The notes beneath the pieces are model-generated. The model ran no database searches. It saw nothing but the letters and a program-made list of their open reading frames with translations, and had not been told where the DNA came from. Positions 8,031 through 17,152 of a stretch of DNA of 64,000 nt are shown here, piece by piece. Location of the stretch: NCBI GenBank assembly GCA_963752045.1, contig CAVVWN010000008.1, forward strand, positions 930,001 to 994,000, given 5' to 3'. The first letter of the stretch is position 1. Each line of letters begins with the position of its first letter. A program made the translations under genes and the position numbers. Origin of the DNA: DATKDF01 sp963752045. GTDB lineage: Bacteria > Acidobacteriota > Vicinamibacteria > Vicinamibacterales > SCN-69-37.

Positions 8031-9944
8031 TCATCGTCCGAGCACGACGCCGAGCGCCGTCTCGTTGAAGGCGATCTCCATGTTCTGCTTCGCCTTCGTC
8101 ATGTAGGCCGAGAAGAACGTATTTCGCTGCTGTTGCAGCATCTCTGCCTTGAGCGCCGGCCGCCCGGTGGCGATGGCCTCGTCGGTCACGTCCTCACGTT
8201 CGGCCACCCGGGCCACCACTACGGCGTTTTCGGTGACGATGGGCCCCGTCTTCTCGCCGGCCTTCAGCGCGAAAACGGCGTCGTCGACGGCCTTTGAGAC
8301 GCCGACATCGGGCAGCGGCGTGTCGCGCGTGATGAGCTCGGTCGTCTTGACCGTGACCCCCAGGCTGCTGGCCGCGGCTTCAAATCGGCCGGCCGCCCGC
8401 GCGAGCGACTCGGCGCGCGTGCGCGCGAGCGCCACGGCCTGCGTCCGAATCACGTCCTGCCGCACCCGGTCGGTGACCTCGCCGAGCTCGGGCAGGTAGG
8501 ACGGCTTGATCTCCTCGACCGTGATGAAGGCAAACCCGGCCGACGTGCGCAGCAGTCCGCTCACCGCGCCCGGCTCGAGCGTGAAGGCCTCGGCGGCGAC
8601 GGCCGGCGCGAAGCCCAGGCCGGCAAGCGGCTCCTCGCGCGAGAACAGGCCGGAATCGGACACCTGCAGTCCCCGGGCCACCGACACCCGGTCGAGATCC
8701 GACGGGTCATCGATCTCGCCTTCGAGCTCGGACGCGAGCTTGGCGGCCTCTTCCTGTGCCTTCTCCCACTTGAGCTGATCCTCGATCTGCAGCCTGACCT
8801 CGTCGAGCGTGCGCGTCGCTGCCGCCCGCTTGTCGGTCAGGCGAATGATGTGAAAGCCGAATTCCGACTGGACGAGCTCGCTCGTGCCGCCGACCTCCAG
8901 GCCCCACGCCGCGTTCTCGAAGGCCGGCACCATCGCACCCCGGCCGAAGTAGTCGAGATCGCCGTCGTTGACCTTGCTGCCCTCGTCTTCGGAGTATTCC
9001 CGGGCGAGCGTCGCGAAATCCTCGCCGGCCTTCACGCGTGCCAGCACGGCCTCGGCCTTCGCCCTGACCGCTGCCTCGTCGGCGCCCTCGGTCTTGAAGA
9101 GGATGTGGCTTGCCCGCACCTGTTCCGGGGTGGAGTAGATCGAAAGGTTCTCGCGGTAGCGCGCTTCGATTTCCTGCGGCGTCACCGTCACCGTCGCGCG
9201 CAGCGATTCCGGGTCGACGGCCAGGTAGCGCACGCGGCGCTTGTCGGGCACGCGGTAGCTCTCGCGATGGTCGCTGAAGTACTGCTGAACATCCGCGTCG
9301 GACGGCTCGAGGCCCTCGCGGAACCGGTCGGCCGTGAAGACGGCCAGTTCGAGCTTCACCTTCTCGTTGCGGCGGCGGAACTCGGTGTCCACCTCCGCAT
9401 CGTTCACCGTGATCCAGCCGCTCACGGCCTCCTGCAGTTTCTCAGCCTCGAGCGACTGCCGCAGGAGGTTCTCGAACTCGGCAGCCGTCATCGGCGGCCG
9501 CTGGGAGGCCAGGAACTGGCGGTACCGGGCGTCGCCCACGAATTCGCCGTTGAGCTGCAGCATCGGCAGCCGGAGAATGCGCTCACGCAGCTCGCCGTCG
9601 CTGACCGACAGGCCGATCCGCCTCGCCTCGGCTGACATGGCCTCTTCGTCGATCAGCTGCTGCAGCACCTGCTGAGCGATGCCGAGCTGGCGCAGCATCT
9701 GATCGTTGATGGCCGATCCGTACTGCGACTGCAGCGCCGACACCTGCTGCTGATACGAGCGCTGCCAGGTGCCGACCGTGATGATGCGCCCCTCGACGGT
9801 CGCCAGCATGTCGCCCGGCGCCGCGCCGACCGCCGTCGGGCTCAGGAAACTCGGGATGTACAGGAGGATGAACGCGGCCACGACGATGCCGAGGCTCCAC
9901 TTGAGCCAGGCCTTGTGTCGGCGCATCCGGTCGAGCATGGTCAT
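8031..9944 (-). CDS. PpiD-like membrane-anchored peptidyl-prolyl isomerase (SurA_N plus parvulin)
   Basis: This encodes about 637 residues acting as a periplasmic folding factor. One N-terminal transmembrane helix (WLKWSLGIVVAAFILLYIP) anchors a SurA_N-type chaperone domain. A parvulin rotamase domain follows around residues 270-365, starting RASHILFKTE and containing GDLDYFGRGAMVPAFE and FGFHIIRLTD. A second, degenerate rotamase-like region fills the C-terminus. This architecture is that of PpiD and not soluble SurA. The ATG at 9944 has an AAGGAG about ten bases upstream; a second ATG at 9938 is possible. It is transcribed divergently from the diguanylate cyclase gene. Confidence 0.88.
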   Translation of the reverse strand: MTMLDRMRRHKAWLKWSLGIVVAAFILLYIPSFLSPTAVGAAPGDMLATVEGRIITVGTWQRSYQQQVSALQSQYGSAINDQMLRQLGIAQQVLQQLIDEEAMSAEARRIGLSVSDGELRERILRLPMLQLNGEFVGDARYRQFLASQRPPMTAAEFENLLRQSLEAEKLQEAVSGWITVNDAEVDTEFRRRNEKVKLELAVFTADRFREGLEPSDADVQQYFSDHRESYRVPDKRRVRYLAVDPESLRATVTVTPQEIEARYRENLSIYSTPEQVRASHILFKTEGADEAAVRAKAEAVLARVKAGEDFATLAREYSEDEGSKVNDGDLDYFGRGAMVPAFENAAWGLEVGGTSELVQSEFGFHIIRLTDKRAAATRTLDEVRLQIEDQLKWEKAQEEAAKLASELEGEIDDPSDLDRVSVARGLQVSDSGLFSREEPLAGLGFAPAVAAEAFTLEPGAVSGLLRTSAGFAFITVEEIKPSYLPELGEVTDRVRQDVIRTQAVALARTRAESLARAAGRFEAAASSLGVTVKTTELITRDTPLPDVGVSKAVDDAVFALKAGEKTGPIVTENAVVVARVAEREDVTDEAIATGRPALKAEMLQQQRNTFFSAYMTKAKQNMEIAFNETALGVVLGR

Positions 9945-9994
9945 GGGGCAGTGATCTCCTTCGAAACGCCCATTATGCCCCATTTTTCCCGTGC

Positions 9995-10000
9995 TATAGT
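9995..10000 (+). promoter_or_regulatory. Possible -10 box upstream of the diguanylate cyclase-mreB operon
   Basis: TATAGT lies 49 bases before the ATG at 10049 in the short divergent intergenic region. No convincing -35 box is at the right spacing, so this is only a candidate. Confidence 0.3.
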
Positions 10001-10048
10001 TTGGCGGATCGAGGGACCCCGGGCCCACGCGCTTTTGACGGCGACATC

Positions 10049-11530
10049 ATGCAGGGACGACGTACGCGGAAGGACTCCGCTCCCGAAACGGCTGCGTCGA
10101 GTGACGCGCTGACAGTCGTCGTTTTCCACCGCAGTCCCGACGTCGAGCAGCATGTCGCCGCGCTGCGGCCAGCGAGCGGCATTCACCTCGAGCTCGTCCG
10201 CAAAGGGACCCTCTTCACGATCCCGAACGACGTTGCCGGCGTTCTCTGGGAGCTGTCGCTCGAGGACGGCGCCCAGCGGCTGGCTCCGGGCCTGATTGGC
10301 GGCGTGCCGGCGGCCTCCTACAGCGCCGTGGAGCAGCCCGGGCTGGCCGATCTGTCCCGCAACCTCGGTTTTCGTGAGCACCTCACGCCTCCGCTGGTCC
10401 TCGAGGACGTCGAGCGGGCCCTGGGCCTCCGCGAGTCGGTGGACCTGGCCGATCGGCTCGACGCGGCGGCCCCGCGGCTGCTCCAGTCGGCGGCCAGCCC
10501 CGACGTCATGGCTGGGCTCGTGCGCGCGGTCAACACCTCGACCGAGCCGGGTGACGTCGCCGCCGCGATCATCCGGCAGGTCGGTGACCTGCTGCCTCTT
10601 CCGCTCTGGCGCGTTCTCCTGGTCGAGTCCGACGGCGAGGTGACATGGATCGGGGATCCTGACGCCGACGCGGCCGTCCGCGCGAATGTCGAGTCCATTG
10701 CGGCCGTGATCGCGCGAACGGGCCAGCCGGCGATTCGGATCACCAACTTCCTCGACGAGCGCCTGAGCGGGCGAGGGGGCGGCCAGCCCGTCGAGGCGTC
10801 GGCTCTCGGCTGGCCCCTGGTGGCTGCGGGCAAGGTGGTGGGGGTGCTTCTCGGGCTCGATCCCGGCCGGGCCTATCGGTTGCCGGCCGTGCAGCCGGCC
10901 GTGGCCGACGCGCTGGCCCGGGTCATCGAGCCGGCGGCCTTTGCCCTGGCCAACGCCCAGCGACTGGCCCGGGCCGAAGCGCTCTCGGTCACCGACGACC
11001 TGACGCACCTCTACAACTCGCGCTACCTGCACGAGGCGCTTCGGAAGGAAGCCAAGCGGGCGACGCGCGCAGGCTGGCCGCTCTCGCTGCTCTTCATCGA
11101 TCTCGACGGATTCAAGGCGATCAACGACCAGTTCGGGCATCTGCTGGGCAGCCGGGCCCTCATCGAGGCCGCCGACATCGTCCGCTCCTGCGCCCGCGAA
11201 ACGGACATCGTCGCCCGGTTTGGCGGCGACGAGTTCGCCATGCTCCTGCCGGAGACCGACGGACCAGGCGCGCTGTCGGTGGCCCGGCGCGTGCTCGACC
11301 GGCTCGACCGGTTCGTGTTCCTCGCCGCCGAGGGGCCCGGCAGCCGCCTGAGCGCCTCGATCGGTCTGGCGACGTTGCCCACGGTGGCCGATACGGTGGA
11401 AGGGCTGCTGCAGGCGGCCGACGCGGCGATGTACCATGTGAAAGCCTCAGGCAAGAACGGGATTCACGTCGCTACCCCAGAGCGGCCGCAGATGACCAGT
11501 GTGCCCAAGGGCAAACAGGAGTTTCGTTGA
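10049..11530 (+). CDS. Diguanylate cyclase (GAF-like plus GGDEF)
   Basis: This encodes a 493-residue soluble signalling protein that should make cyclic di-GMP. The first 120 residues resemble a degenerate receiver-like domain without a recognisable phospho-acceptor. A GAF-like region spans about 160-310. The GGDEF domain has an intact GGDEF signature at residues 392-396. An RETD inhibitory site lies five residues before it at 383-386, so product inhibition is expected. The ATG at 10049 is preferred; a TTG at 10001 would place the start at the likely -10 box. Its stop overlaps the mreB start (TTGA), which ties expression of cyclase and MreB together. Confidence 0.88.
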   Translation: MQGRRTRKDSAPETAASSDALTVVVFHRSPDVEQHVAALRPASGIHLELVRKGTLFTIPNDVAGVLWELSLEDGAQRLAPGLIGGVPAASYSAVEQPGLADLSRNLGFREHLTPPLVLEDVERALGLRESVDLADRLDAAAPRLLQSAASPDVMAGLVRAVNTSTEPGDVAAAIIRQVGDLLPLPLWRVLLVESDGEVTWIGDPDADAAVRANVESIAAVIARTGQPAIRITNFLDERLSGRGGGQPVEASALGWPLVAAGKVVGVLLGLDPGRAYRLPAVQPAVADALARVIEPAAFALANAQRLARAEALSVTDDLTHLYNSRYLHEALRKEAKRATRAGWPLSLLFIDLDGFKAINDQFGHLLGSRALIEAADIVRSCARETDIVARFGGDEFAMLLPETDGPGALSVARRVLDRLDRFVFLAAEGPGSRLSASIGLATLPTVADTVEGLLQAADAAMYHVKASGKNGIHVATPERPQMTSVPKGKQEFR

Positions 11531-12552
11531 CACTGCCGTCGCTGTTCTCCCTCTTCTCGAGCGACCTCGCCATCGATCTGGGCACCGCCAATACCTGCGT
11601 GTACGCGCGCGGCAAGGGCATTGTCGTCAACGAGCCGTCGATCGTGGCCATCAACAAGCTCACCGGCCGCATCGAGGCGGTCGGCAAGGAGGCCAAGGAG
11701 ATGCTGGGGCGGACGCCCGGCAACATCGTGGCCATCAAGCCGATGAAGGACGGCGTCATCGCCGACTTCGAGGTCACCGAGAAGATGCTGGCGCACTTCA
11801 TCAAGAAGGCGCACAACCGCACCATGTGGGTCAGGCCCCGCATCGTCATCGGCGTGCCGTCCGAGATTACGCAGGTGGAGAAGCGGGCGGTCAAGGACAG
11901 CGCCTACCGGGCCAAGGCGAGTGAGGTTCATCTCATCGAGGAGGCCATGGCCGCGGCGATCGGCGCCGGCATGCCCATCGAAGAAGCCCAGGGCAACATG
12001 GTCGTCGACATCGGTGGCGGCACGACCGACATCGCCGTCATTTCGCTCGCCGGCATCGTCTACAGCAAGGCCATCCGCGTGGCCGGCAACGAGATGGACG
12101 AGGCGATCATCCAGTACATCAAGAAGATGTACAACCTGCTCATCGGCGAGCGCACCGCCGAGCAAATCAAGATGGGTCTCGGGTCCGCGTTCCCGCTCGA
12201 CGAGCGCATCACGATGGAGATCAAGGGGCGACACCTCATCGAAGGCGTGCCGAAGACCATCACGATTTCCGACGAGGAGATCCGGGACGCGCTGGCCGAG
12301 ACCGTCAACGTGATTGTCGATGCCGTCCGGGTCGCGCTCGAGCGCACGCCGCCTGAGCTCTCGGCCGACATCGTGGACCGGGGCATCGTGCTGACTGGCG
12401 GCGGCGCGCTGCTCAAGAACCTCGATCGCCGGCTGCGGGAGGAGACGGGGCTGCCCGTGTCGATGGCCGAGGACCCGCTGTCGACGGTCGTCCTCGGAGC
12501 GGGCAAGATGCTCGGCAACTTCGAACTGCTCCGGAAGATATCGCTGGACTGA
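11527..12552 (+). CDS. mreB: Rod shape-determining protein MreB
   Basis: This encodes a 341-residue actin-like filament protein that guides lateral wall synthesis under the inner membrane. The phosphate-1 motif is DLAIDLGTANTCVY near residues 13-26, phosphate-2 is VVDIGGGTTDIAV, and the adenosine motif is IVLTGGGALLKNL near the end. Length matches E. coli MreB. The start is a TTG at 11527 with AGGAG five bases upstream, and it overlaps the cyclase stop. The order mreB-mreC-mreD-PBP2-rodA is the classical elongasome operon. Confidence 0.97.
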   Translation: MTLPSLFSLFSSDLAIDLGTANTCVYARGKGIVVNEPSIVAINKLTGRIEAVGKEAKEMLGRTPGNIVAIKPMKDGVIADFEVTEKMLAHFIKKAHNRTMWVRPRIVIGVPSEITQVEKRAVKDSAYRAKASEVHLIEEAMAAAIGAGMPIEEAQGNMVVDIGGGTTDIAVISLAGIVYSKAIRVAGNEMDEAIIQYIKKMYNLLIGERTAEQIKMGLGSAFPLDERITMEIKGRHLIEGVPKTITISDEEIRDALAETVNVIVDAVRVALERTPPELSADIVDRGIVLTGGGALLKNLDRRLREETGLPVSMAEDPLSTVVLGAGKMLGNFELLRKISLD

Positions 12553-12589
12553 GGCGGCGCGCGGCCGCCGGCCTGCCGAATCTTGCGTG

Positions 12590-13438
12590 ATGTCGTCCTT
12601 CATCTCGACGCGCCGCCGGACAGTTACGCTGCTGGTCGTGCTCTCGCTCGGCCACGTGCTGCTCATTTCGGCGCAGGTGCAGACCCGCAGCGGTCTGCCG
12701 CTCATCGAGTCGATTGCCTTCAGCGCCTTCGCCGGAATTCATCGAACCGCCGGTGCCCTGGCCGGAGGCGTCGGGTCGGTCTGGGCGGGATGGATCGCGC
12801 TGCACGGCGTCGAGCGGGAGAACGAGGCGCTCAGAACCCGCGTGGCCGAGCTCGAAGCGCGCGTCATGGGCCTCGAGTCGGTGGCGCGCGCGGCTCGGGG
12901 TCTCGAAGAGGCGCTGACGCTCCGGGCTCGCGTGTCGCCGCCCACGCTCGCGGCCCGTGTGATTGCGGGCAACCCGACACCCGGCATGCTGACGGTCCTC
13001 ATCGATCGGGGCAGCGCCGACGGCGTGGGGCCGGACATGGCGGTGATATCTTCAGACGGCGTCGTCGGCCGCGTGATCGGCGAGCCGACGCCGCGGGCCG
13101 CGCGCGTGCAGCTGCTCGTTGGGCCGAACGCCGCCGCGGCGGCCATGCTCGAGCGAAGTGGCGCCGGTGGCCTGGTGGCCGGAGGCTCCGGGGGCGGTGA
13201 CCCGAGGCTGCGGCTCGACTACGTGTCGAACATCGTCGATGTGCAGCCCGGTGAGCGCGTCTTCACATCCGGGCAGGACGGCATCTACCCGCCGGGTTTC
13301 CTGATCGGGGCGGTCCTCAGCTCCCGACCCGGGGCCCTGTTTCAGGACATCGCCGTCCGGCCGGCCGTCGACGTATCGAGGCTCGACGTCGTGCTGGTCG
13401 TGCTCGCACCTCCCGATGACGAAGGCAGGACGCCGTGA
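12590..13438 (+). CDS. mreC: Rod shape-determining protein MreC
   Basis: This encodes a 282-residue periplasmic scaffold with one N-terminal membrane helix (residues 13-29) and a coiled coil at about 75-110 (ERENEALRTRVAELEARVMG). Two beta-barrel subdomains follow, including VLIDRGSADGVGPDMAVI and the late GERVFTSGQDGIYPPGF motif, which are strongly conserved in MreC. The ATG at 12590 is preceded directly by a GTG at 12587. The end overlaps the mreD start by four bases. It couples cytoplasmic MreB to PBP2 and RodA. Confidence 0.95.
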   Translation: MSSFISTRRRTVTLLVVLSLGHVLLISAQVQTRSGLPLIESIAFSAFAGIHRTAGALAGGVGSVWAGWIALHGVERENEALRTRVAELEARVMGLESVARAARGLEEALTLRARVSPPTLAARVIAGNPTPGMLTVLIDRGSADGVGPDMAVISSDGVVGRVIGEPTPRAARVQLLVGPNAAAAAMLERSGAGGLVAGGSGGGDPRLRLDYVSNIVDVQPGERVFTSGQDGIYPPGFLIGAVLSSRPGALFQDIAVRPAVDVSRLDVVLVVLAPPDDEGRTP

Positions 13439-13959
13439 GGCTCCCGGCAGTTCTCGGGACGGTCACGGCCGGTGTCCTCGCGCAGGCCTTCCTCGTCCGC
13501 TATGCGGTCGGCGACCGGTTTGCCTTCGATCTCGTGCTCGTGGCCGTCGTCTACGCAGCTCTGCGCTGGGACGCGAGGGCCGGTCTCGTCGGCGGGACGG
13601 TTGGGGGCCTGCTCCAGGACGTCCTGTCGGGCGGCGTCGCCGGCGTGGGCGGCCTCGCCAAGACACTGGTGGGCGGTGCAGCCGGGGGCATCGGGTCGCA
13701 GTTCGTCGTGACGCGTCCGCACGCGCGGGCGCTCATCGTCGCCGGGGCCTCGGTGGTCCACCGCCTGCTCATGGCCCTGCTGAATGGCCTCATCACGGAA
13801 CAGTGGCCCGCGCTCGCATTGACCGATATGCTGGAAGAGACCGCGGTGAACACCATCTGCGCCTGGGTCCTCTTTCAGGCGACCGACGCACTGCCGGCGG
13901 CCGCCGAACGGCGTCGGCTCCATCGGCAGGCGCGCTGGGGCCGCCGACGGAGCTGGTGA
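13435..13959 (+). CDS. mreD: Rod shape-determining protein MreD
   Basis: This encodes a small polytopic membrane protein of 174 residues with five or six hydrophobic segments. It includes the typical acidic loop RWDARAGLVGGTVGGLLQDV near residues 43-62. Sequence conservation in MreD is low, so the call rests on size, topology and position between mreC and the PBP2 gene. The GTG start at 13435 overlaps the mreC stop, showing translational coupling. Confidence 0.9.
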   Translation: MRLPAVLGTVTAGVLAQAFLVRYAVGDRFAFDLVLVAVVYAALRWDARAGLVGGTVGGLLQDVLSGGVAGVGGLAKTLVGGAAGGIGSQFVVTRPHARALIVAGASVVHRLLMALLNGLITEQWPALALTDMLEETAVNTICAWVLFQATDALPAAAERRRLHRQARWGRRRSW

Positions 13960-13969
13960 TCGACTGCCG

Positions 13970-15886
13970 ATGCTGACACGGGGAACCTACGAAGCCCGCC
14001 AGAGCCTCCAGACTCGCCTGATCGTTGTGCGGGTCGCGCTGGTTGTCTGCTTCGTCCTGCTGGCCGTCGGGTTCTGGTTCGTCCAGGTCGTTCAGCACAC
14101 GCGCTTCGCCCAGATGGCTGCCAACAACCACCTGCGCACAATCCCGCTGCGCGCGCCGCGGGGCGTGCTGTACGACCGGAATGGCGAGGTGCTGGTTCAG
14201 AACCGCAACTCGTTCACGATCGCCATTGTCCGGGATCGGAGCGAGGATCTCGACGCGGCGATCACCCGTCTGTCCAAGGTGCTCCATCTCGACGAAGCCG
14301 AGGTCCGGGCGGCGGTGGACCGGCATCGGCGCGACGCCGTCTTTCGTCCGATAGCCATCGTCGAGCACGCGAGCTTCGCTCAGGTGGCGGCCGTGTCGGC
14401 CCGGAAGGCCGAGTTGCCCGAAGTCGTCATCCAGAACGTCCCGACGCGCAGCTATCCGTCGAATGCCCTTGCCGCCCACCTGTTCGGATACGTCAGCGAG
14501 ATCCGGGCGGCGCAGCTCGAGCGCGACGAGTTTGCCGGGCTCCAGGCGGGCGACATGGTCGGCCAGACCGGACTGGAGCGCACGTACAACGCGCAACTGA
14601 TGGGGCAGGATGGCAGCCGGTTCGTCGTGGTGGACAGTGTCGGCCGCGAAATCCAGACGCTCGACCAGTTGGATCCGTCCGACGGGCAGCGGCTTCAGCT
14701 GACGATCGACTATGACGTGCAGCGCGCGCTCGAGGACGCGTTTCGTGAGTCCGGGTTTGCCGGCGCGGCCGTCATGCTCGAGCCCACGACTGGCGAGGTT
14801 CTGGCGCTCACGAGCCTGCCCACCTACGACCCCAATTCGTTTGCGCTGGGAATTGACCGGGCCGAGCTGGCCGCGCTCAACACCGATCCGCTCAAGCCGT
14901 TTCAGAACCGGTTGATTCAGGGCCGGTTTCCGCCCGGATCGACCTTCAAGATCGCGATGGCGATCGCCGCGTTGAGCGAGGGCGTGACGACGACGGAGGA
15001 GCGCGTGTTCTGCCCGGGCGCCGCGACGTTCTACGGCCGGAGTTTTGCCTGCAACCGGGCCGGCGGGCACGGCTGGATGGACATCCGGCACGCGATCGAG
15101 CAGTCGTGCAACGTGTTCTTCTATACGATCGGCGATCGGCTGAAGGTGGACACGATTCACGCGTATGCCGAGAAGCTCGGCCTGGTCGGCCGGACCGGCA
15201 TCGATCTGCCGAACGAGGTGGAAAGCCGGGTGCCGACCGAAGCGTGGAAGCGCCAGGTCTACAACGACCGCTGGTATCCGAGCGAGACGATATCCGTGTC
15301 GATCGGGCAAGGCGCCGTCGACGTCACGCCGCTGGCGCTCGCCACCATGATGGCGACGGTGGCCAACGGCGGCACCCTCGTCACGCCGCATCTGGTCCGC
15401 GCGAGAAACGCCGGTGGCGCCTGGATGCCCATCCAGGCCCCCGAACCGCGGTCCCGCACCGCGATTGCCCCCGCGATTCTCGAGGCCGTTCGCGACGGGC
15501 TCTGGCTCGCGGTCAACGGGCAGGGCACGGCCGGCCGGGCTCGCATCGCCGGGTACGACGTCGCCGGGAAGACGGGCACGGCGCAGAACATCTCCAATGC
15601 CGGCCGCGCGGCCGCCGGCCGGACCGATCGCGACCTGCGGGACCACGGGTGGTTCGTGTTTTTTGCGCCGCGGGAGAACCCGCAGATCGCCGGCGTGGTG
15701 TTCGCCGAGAACGGCGAGCACGGTTCCACGGCAGCGCCGATCGCCCGGCACGCTCTCGAGACATTCTTCGCGAAGCGCGAGGGACGGCCGCTGCCAGCGC
15801 TCAATCCAAACACGATCATCCGCAACACGCGGGCGACGGTGGTCGCCGCCGGCCCCGCACCCGGTGCGGGACAGGGGGGGCAGTGA
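13970..15886 (+). CDS. mrdA: Penicillin-binding protein 2 (elongation transpeptidase)
   Basis: This encodes a 638-residue class B PBP that crosslinks peptidoglycan during elongation. A single N-terminal helix (about residues 22-42) precedes the dimerisation/pedestal domain, which contains RGVLYDRNGEVL. The transpeptidase domain has PPGSTFK with active Ser324, the SCN triad in EQSCNVFFYTIGD and KTG in AGKTGTAQN. All catalytic motifs are intact. The length equals that of PBP2 in other rod-shaped bacteria. The stop overlaps the rodA GTG by three bases. Confidence 0.96.
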   Translation: MLTRGTYEARQSLQTRLIVVRVALVVCFVLLAVGFWFVQVVQHTRFAQMAANNHLRTIPLRAPRGVLYDRNGEVLVQNRNSFTIAIVRDRSEDLDAAITRLSKVLHLDEAEVRAAVDRHRRDAVFRPIAIVEHASFAQVAAVSARKAELPEVVIQNVPTRSYPSNALAAHLFGYVSEIRAAQLERDEFAGLQAGDMVGQTGLERTYNAQLMGQDGSRFVVVDSVGREIQTLDQLDPSDGQRLQLTIDYDVQRALEDAFRESGFAGAAVMLEPTTGEVLALTSLPTYDPNSFALGIDRAELAALNTDPLKPFQNRLIQGRFPPGSTFKIAMAIAALSEGVTTTEERVFCPGAATFYGRSFACNRAGGHGWMDIRHAIEQSCNVFFYTIGDRLKVDTIHAYAEKLGLVGRTGIDLPNEVESRVPTEAWKRQVYNDRWYPSETISVSIGQGAVDVTPLALATMMATVANGGTLVTPHLVRARNAGGAWMPIQAPEPRSRTAIAPAILEAVRDGLWLAVNGQGTAGRARIAGYDVAGKTGTAQNISNAGRAAAGRTDRDLRDHGWFVFFAPRENPQIAGVVFAENGEHGSTAAPIARHALETFFAKREGRPLPALNPNTIIRNTRATVVAAGPAPGAGQGGQ

Positions 15887-16986
15887 TCGTCGACCGGCGC
15901 CTGCTGCCGTACGTGGACTGGCCGCTCCTGGGCGCTGTCGTCGCACTCTGCGTTGTCGGTGTCCTCACCGTGTACTCGGTCACCTGGGACGCGGCCGCAA
16001 ACCAGCCGGGCCGCGAATTCTGGACGCAGGTCTACGCGCTGCCGGTCGGGCTGGCGGCGCTCGCCGTCTGCCTGCTCGTCGACTACCGGACGCTCACCGA
16101 CCGTTCGCTCGTCTTTTACGTGCTGCTCATCGTCGGGTTGATTGCCGTGTGGCAGTTCGGCGTGGTTCGCGGCGGGGCGCGCCGCTGGATCGCCTTTTCC
16201 GGCGTCTCGCTTCAGCCGTCGGAGTTCGCCCGGCTGGTGATGGCGCTCGTGCTGGCCGCCTACTACGGTGAAAGCCGTCGCGGCGCGCAGACGGCCGGGC
16301 AGCTGCTGATCGGCGGGGTACTCGTGGCCATTCCGGCGTTACTCATCTACCGTCAGCCGGACTTGGGAACCGCCGTCACGCTGGTGCCCGTGCTCCTCGG
16401 CGTCATCTTCGTCGCAGGGCTGCCTTTGCGGTGGCTCGCGATCGCGACGGTCGCCGGACTGCTCCTGACGCCGGTCGTCTGGATGTACGGCCTCGAGGAC
16501 TATCAGCGGGGCCGAATCGAGACGTTCCTCGATCCCGCAAACGATCCTCGGGGCGCGGGGTACCAGCAGATTCAGGCGAAGGTCACCGTCGGTTCCGGCG
16601 GGCTGCTGGGCAAGGGATTCGGCGAGGGCACGCAGAGCGGCTACGGCTTCATGCCCGAGGCCCACAACGACTTCGTGTTCTCGTCTTTTGCCGAGGAGTT
16701 CGGGTTCGTCGGCGTGCTCGTCGCGCTCGGCCTCTACCTGTTCGTGCTCGTGCGCAGTGTCGATGCGGCCCGGCTGGCGCGCGACAGGGCCGGGGCGTTC
16801 CTCGTCGTCGGAATCATCTCGGGTTTCGCGTTCCAGGTGTTGTACAACATTGCGATGTCGGCCGGGTTCGCCCCAGTCAAGGGGTTGACCCTGCCTCTGA
16901 TGAGTTATGGCGGGTCGTCGCTCGTTTCGACGCTTGCCGGGTTCGGCCTCATCCTGAACGTCCGGATGAGACGGTTCAGCAACTGA
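15883..16986 (+). CDS. rodA: Peptidoglycan glycosyltransferase RodA (SEDS family)
   Basis: This encodes a 367-residue SEDS polymerase with about ten transmembrane helices. Conserved features include GGARRWIAFSGVSLQPSEFA in the first half, the catalytic-loop region GFMPEAHNDFVFSSFAEEFG, and MSYGGSSLVSTLAGFGLILN at the end. The start is GTG at 15883, overlapping the PBP2 stop. With PBP2 it forms the elongasome synthase, RodA making glycan strands and PBP2 crosslinking them. Confidence 0.95.
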   Translation: MIVDRRLLPYVDWPLLGAVVALCVVGVLTVYSVTWDAAANQPGREFWTQVYALPVGLAALAVCLLVDYRTLTDRSLVFYVLLIVGLIAVWQFGVVRGGARRWIAFSGVSLQPSEFARLVMALVLAAYYGESRRGAQTAGQLLIGGVLVAIPALLIYRQPDLGTAVTLVPVLLGVIFVAGLPLRWLAIATVAGLLLTPVVWMYGLEDYQRGRIETFLDPANDPRGAGYQQIQAKVTVGSGGLLGKGFGEGTQSGYGFMPEAHNDFVFSSFAEEFGFVGVLVALGLYLFVLVRSVDAARLARDRAGAFLVVGIISGFAFQVLYNIAMSAGFAPVKGLTLPLMSYGGSSLVSTLAGFGLILNVRMRRFSN

Positions 16987-17048
16987 AGGACGAGGGTATC
17001 GGTCGGGATGGACTGCGTGACGGGCGGCAGGGGTGAGGGGAACAGCAC

Positions 17049-17065
17049 GGCCGAGTGGCTCGGCC
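17049..17065 (+). promoter_or_regulatory. First of two hairpins in the leader before the RNase E/G gene
   Basis: GGCCGAG and CTCGGCC form a perfect seven-base-pair stem with a three-base loop (TGG). It lies about 90 bases upstream of the RNase E/G ATG and has no T-run after it, so it is not a standard terminator. Confidence 0.45.
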
Positions 17066-17066
17066 T

Positions 17067-17088
17067 CCGCGCGGTGAAGGCCGCGCGG
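17067..17088 (+). promoter_or_regulatory. Second hairpin in the leader before the RNase E/G gene
   Basis: Two copies of the self-complementary octamer CCGCGCGG flank the six-base loop TGAAGG, giving an eight-base-pair all-GC stem. It starts one base after the first hairpin. In other bacteria, leader hairpins of rne are used for RNase E autoregulation; here that role is inferred from position only. Confidence 0.45.
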
Positions 17089-17152
17089 AACCGCGCGAGG
17101 TGTGCCTCCGGATCCTGCCGTCGCGCGCACCAGCCCGCATGGAGTTACGTGC

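Noticed and set aside
13793..15946. A 717-codon open frame opposite PBP2
   Set aside because: It is a GC-driven antisense frame. PBP2 with all catalytic motifs lies on the other strand.
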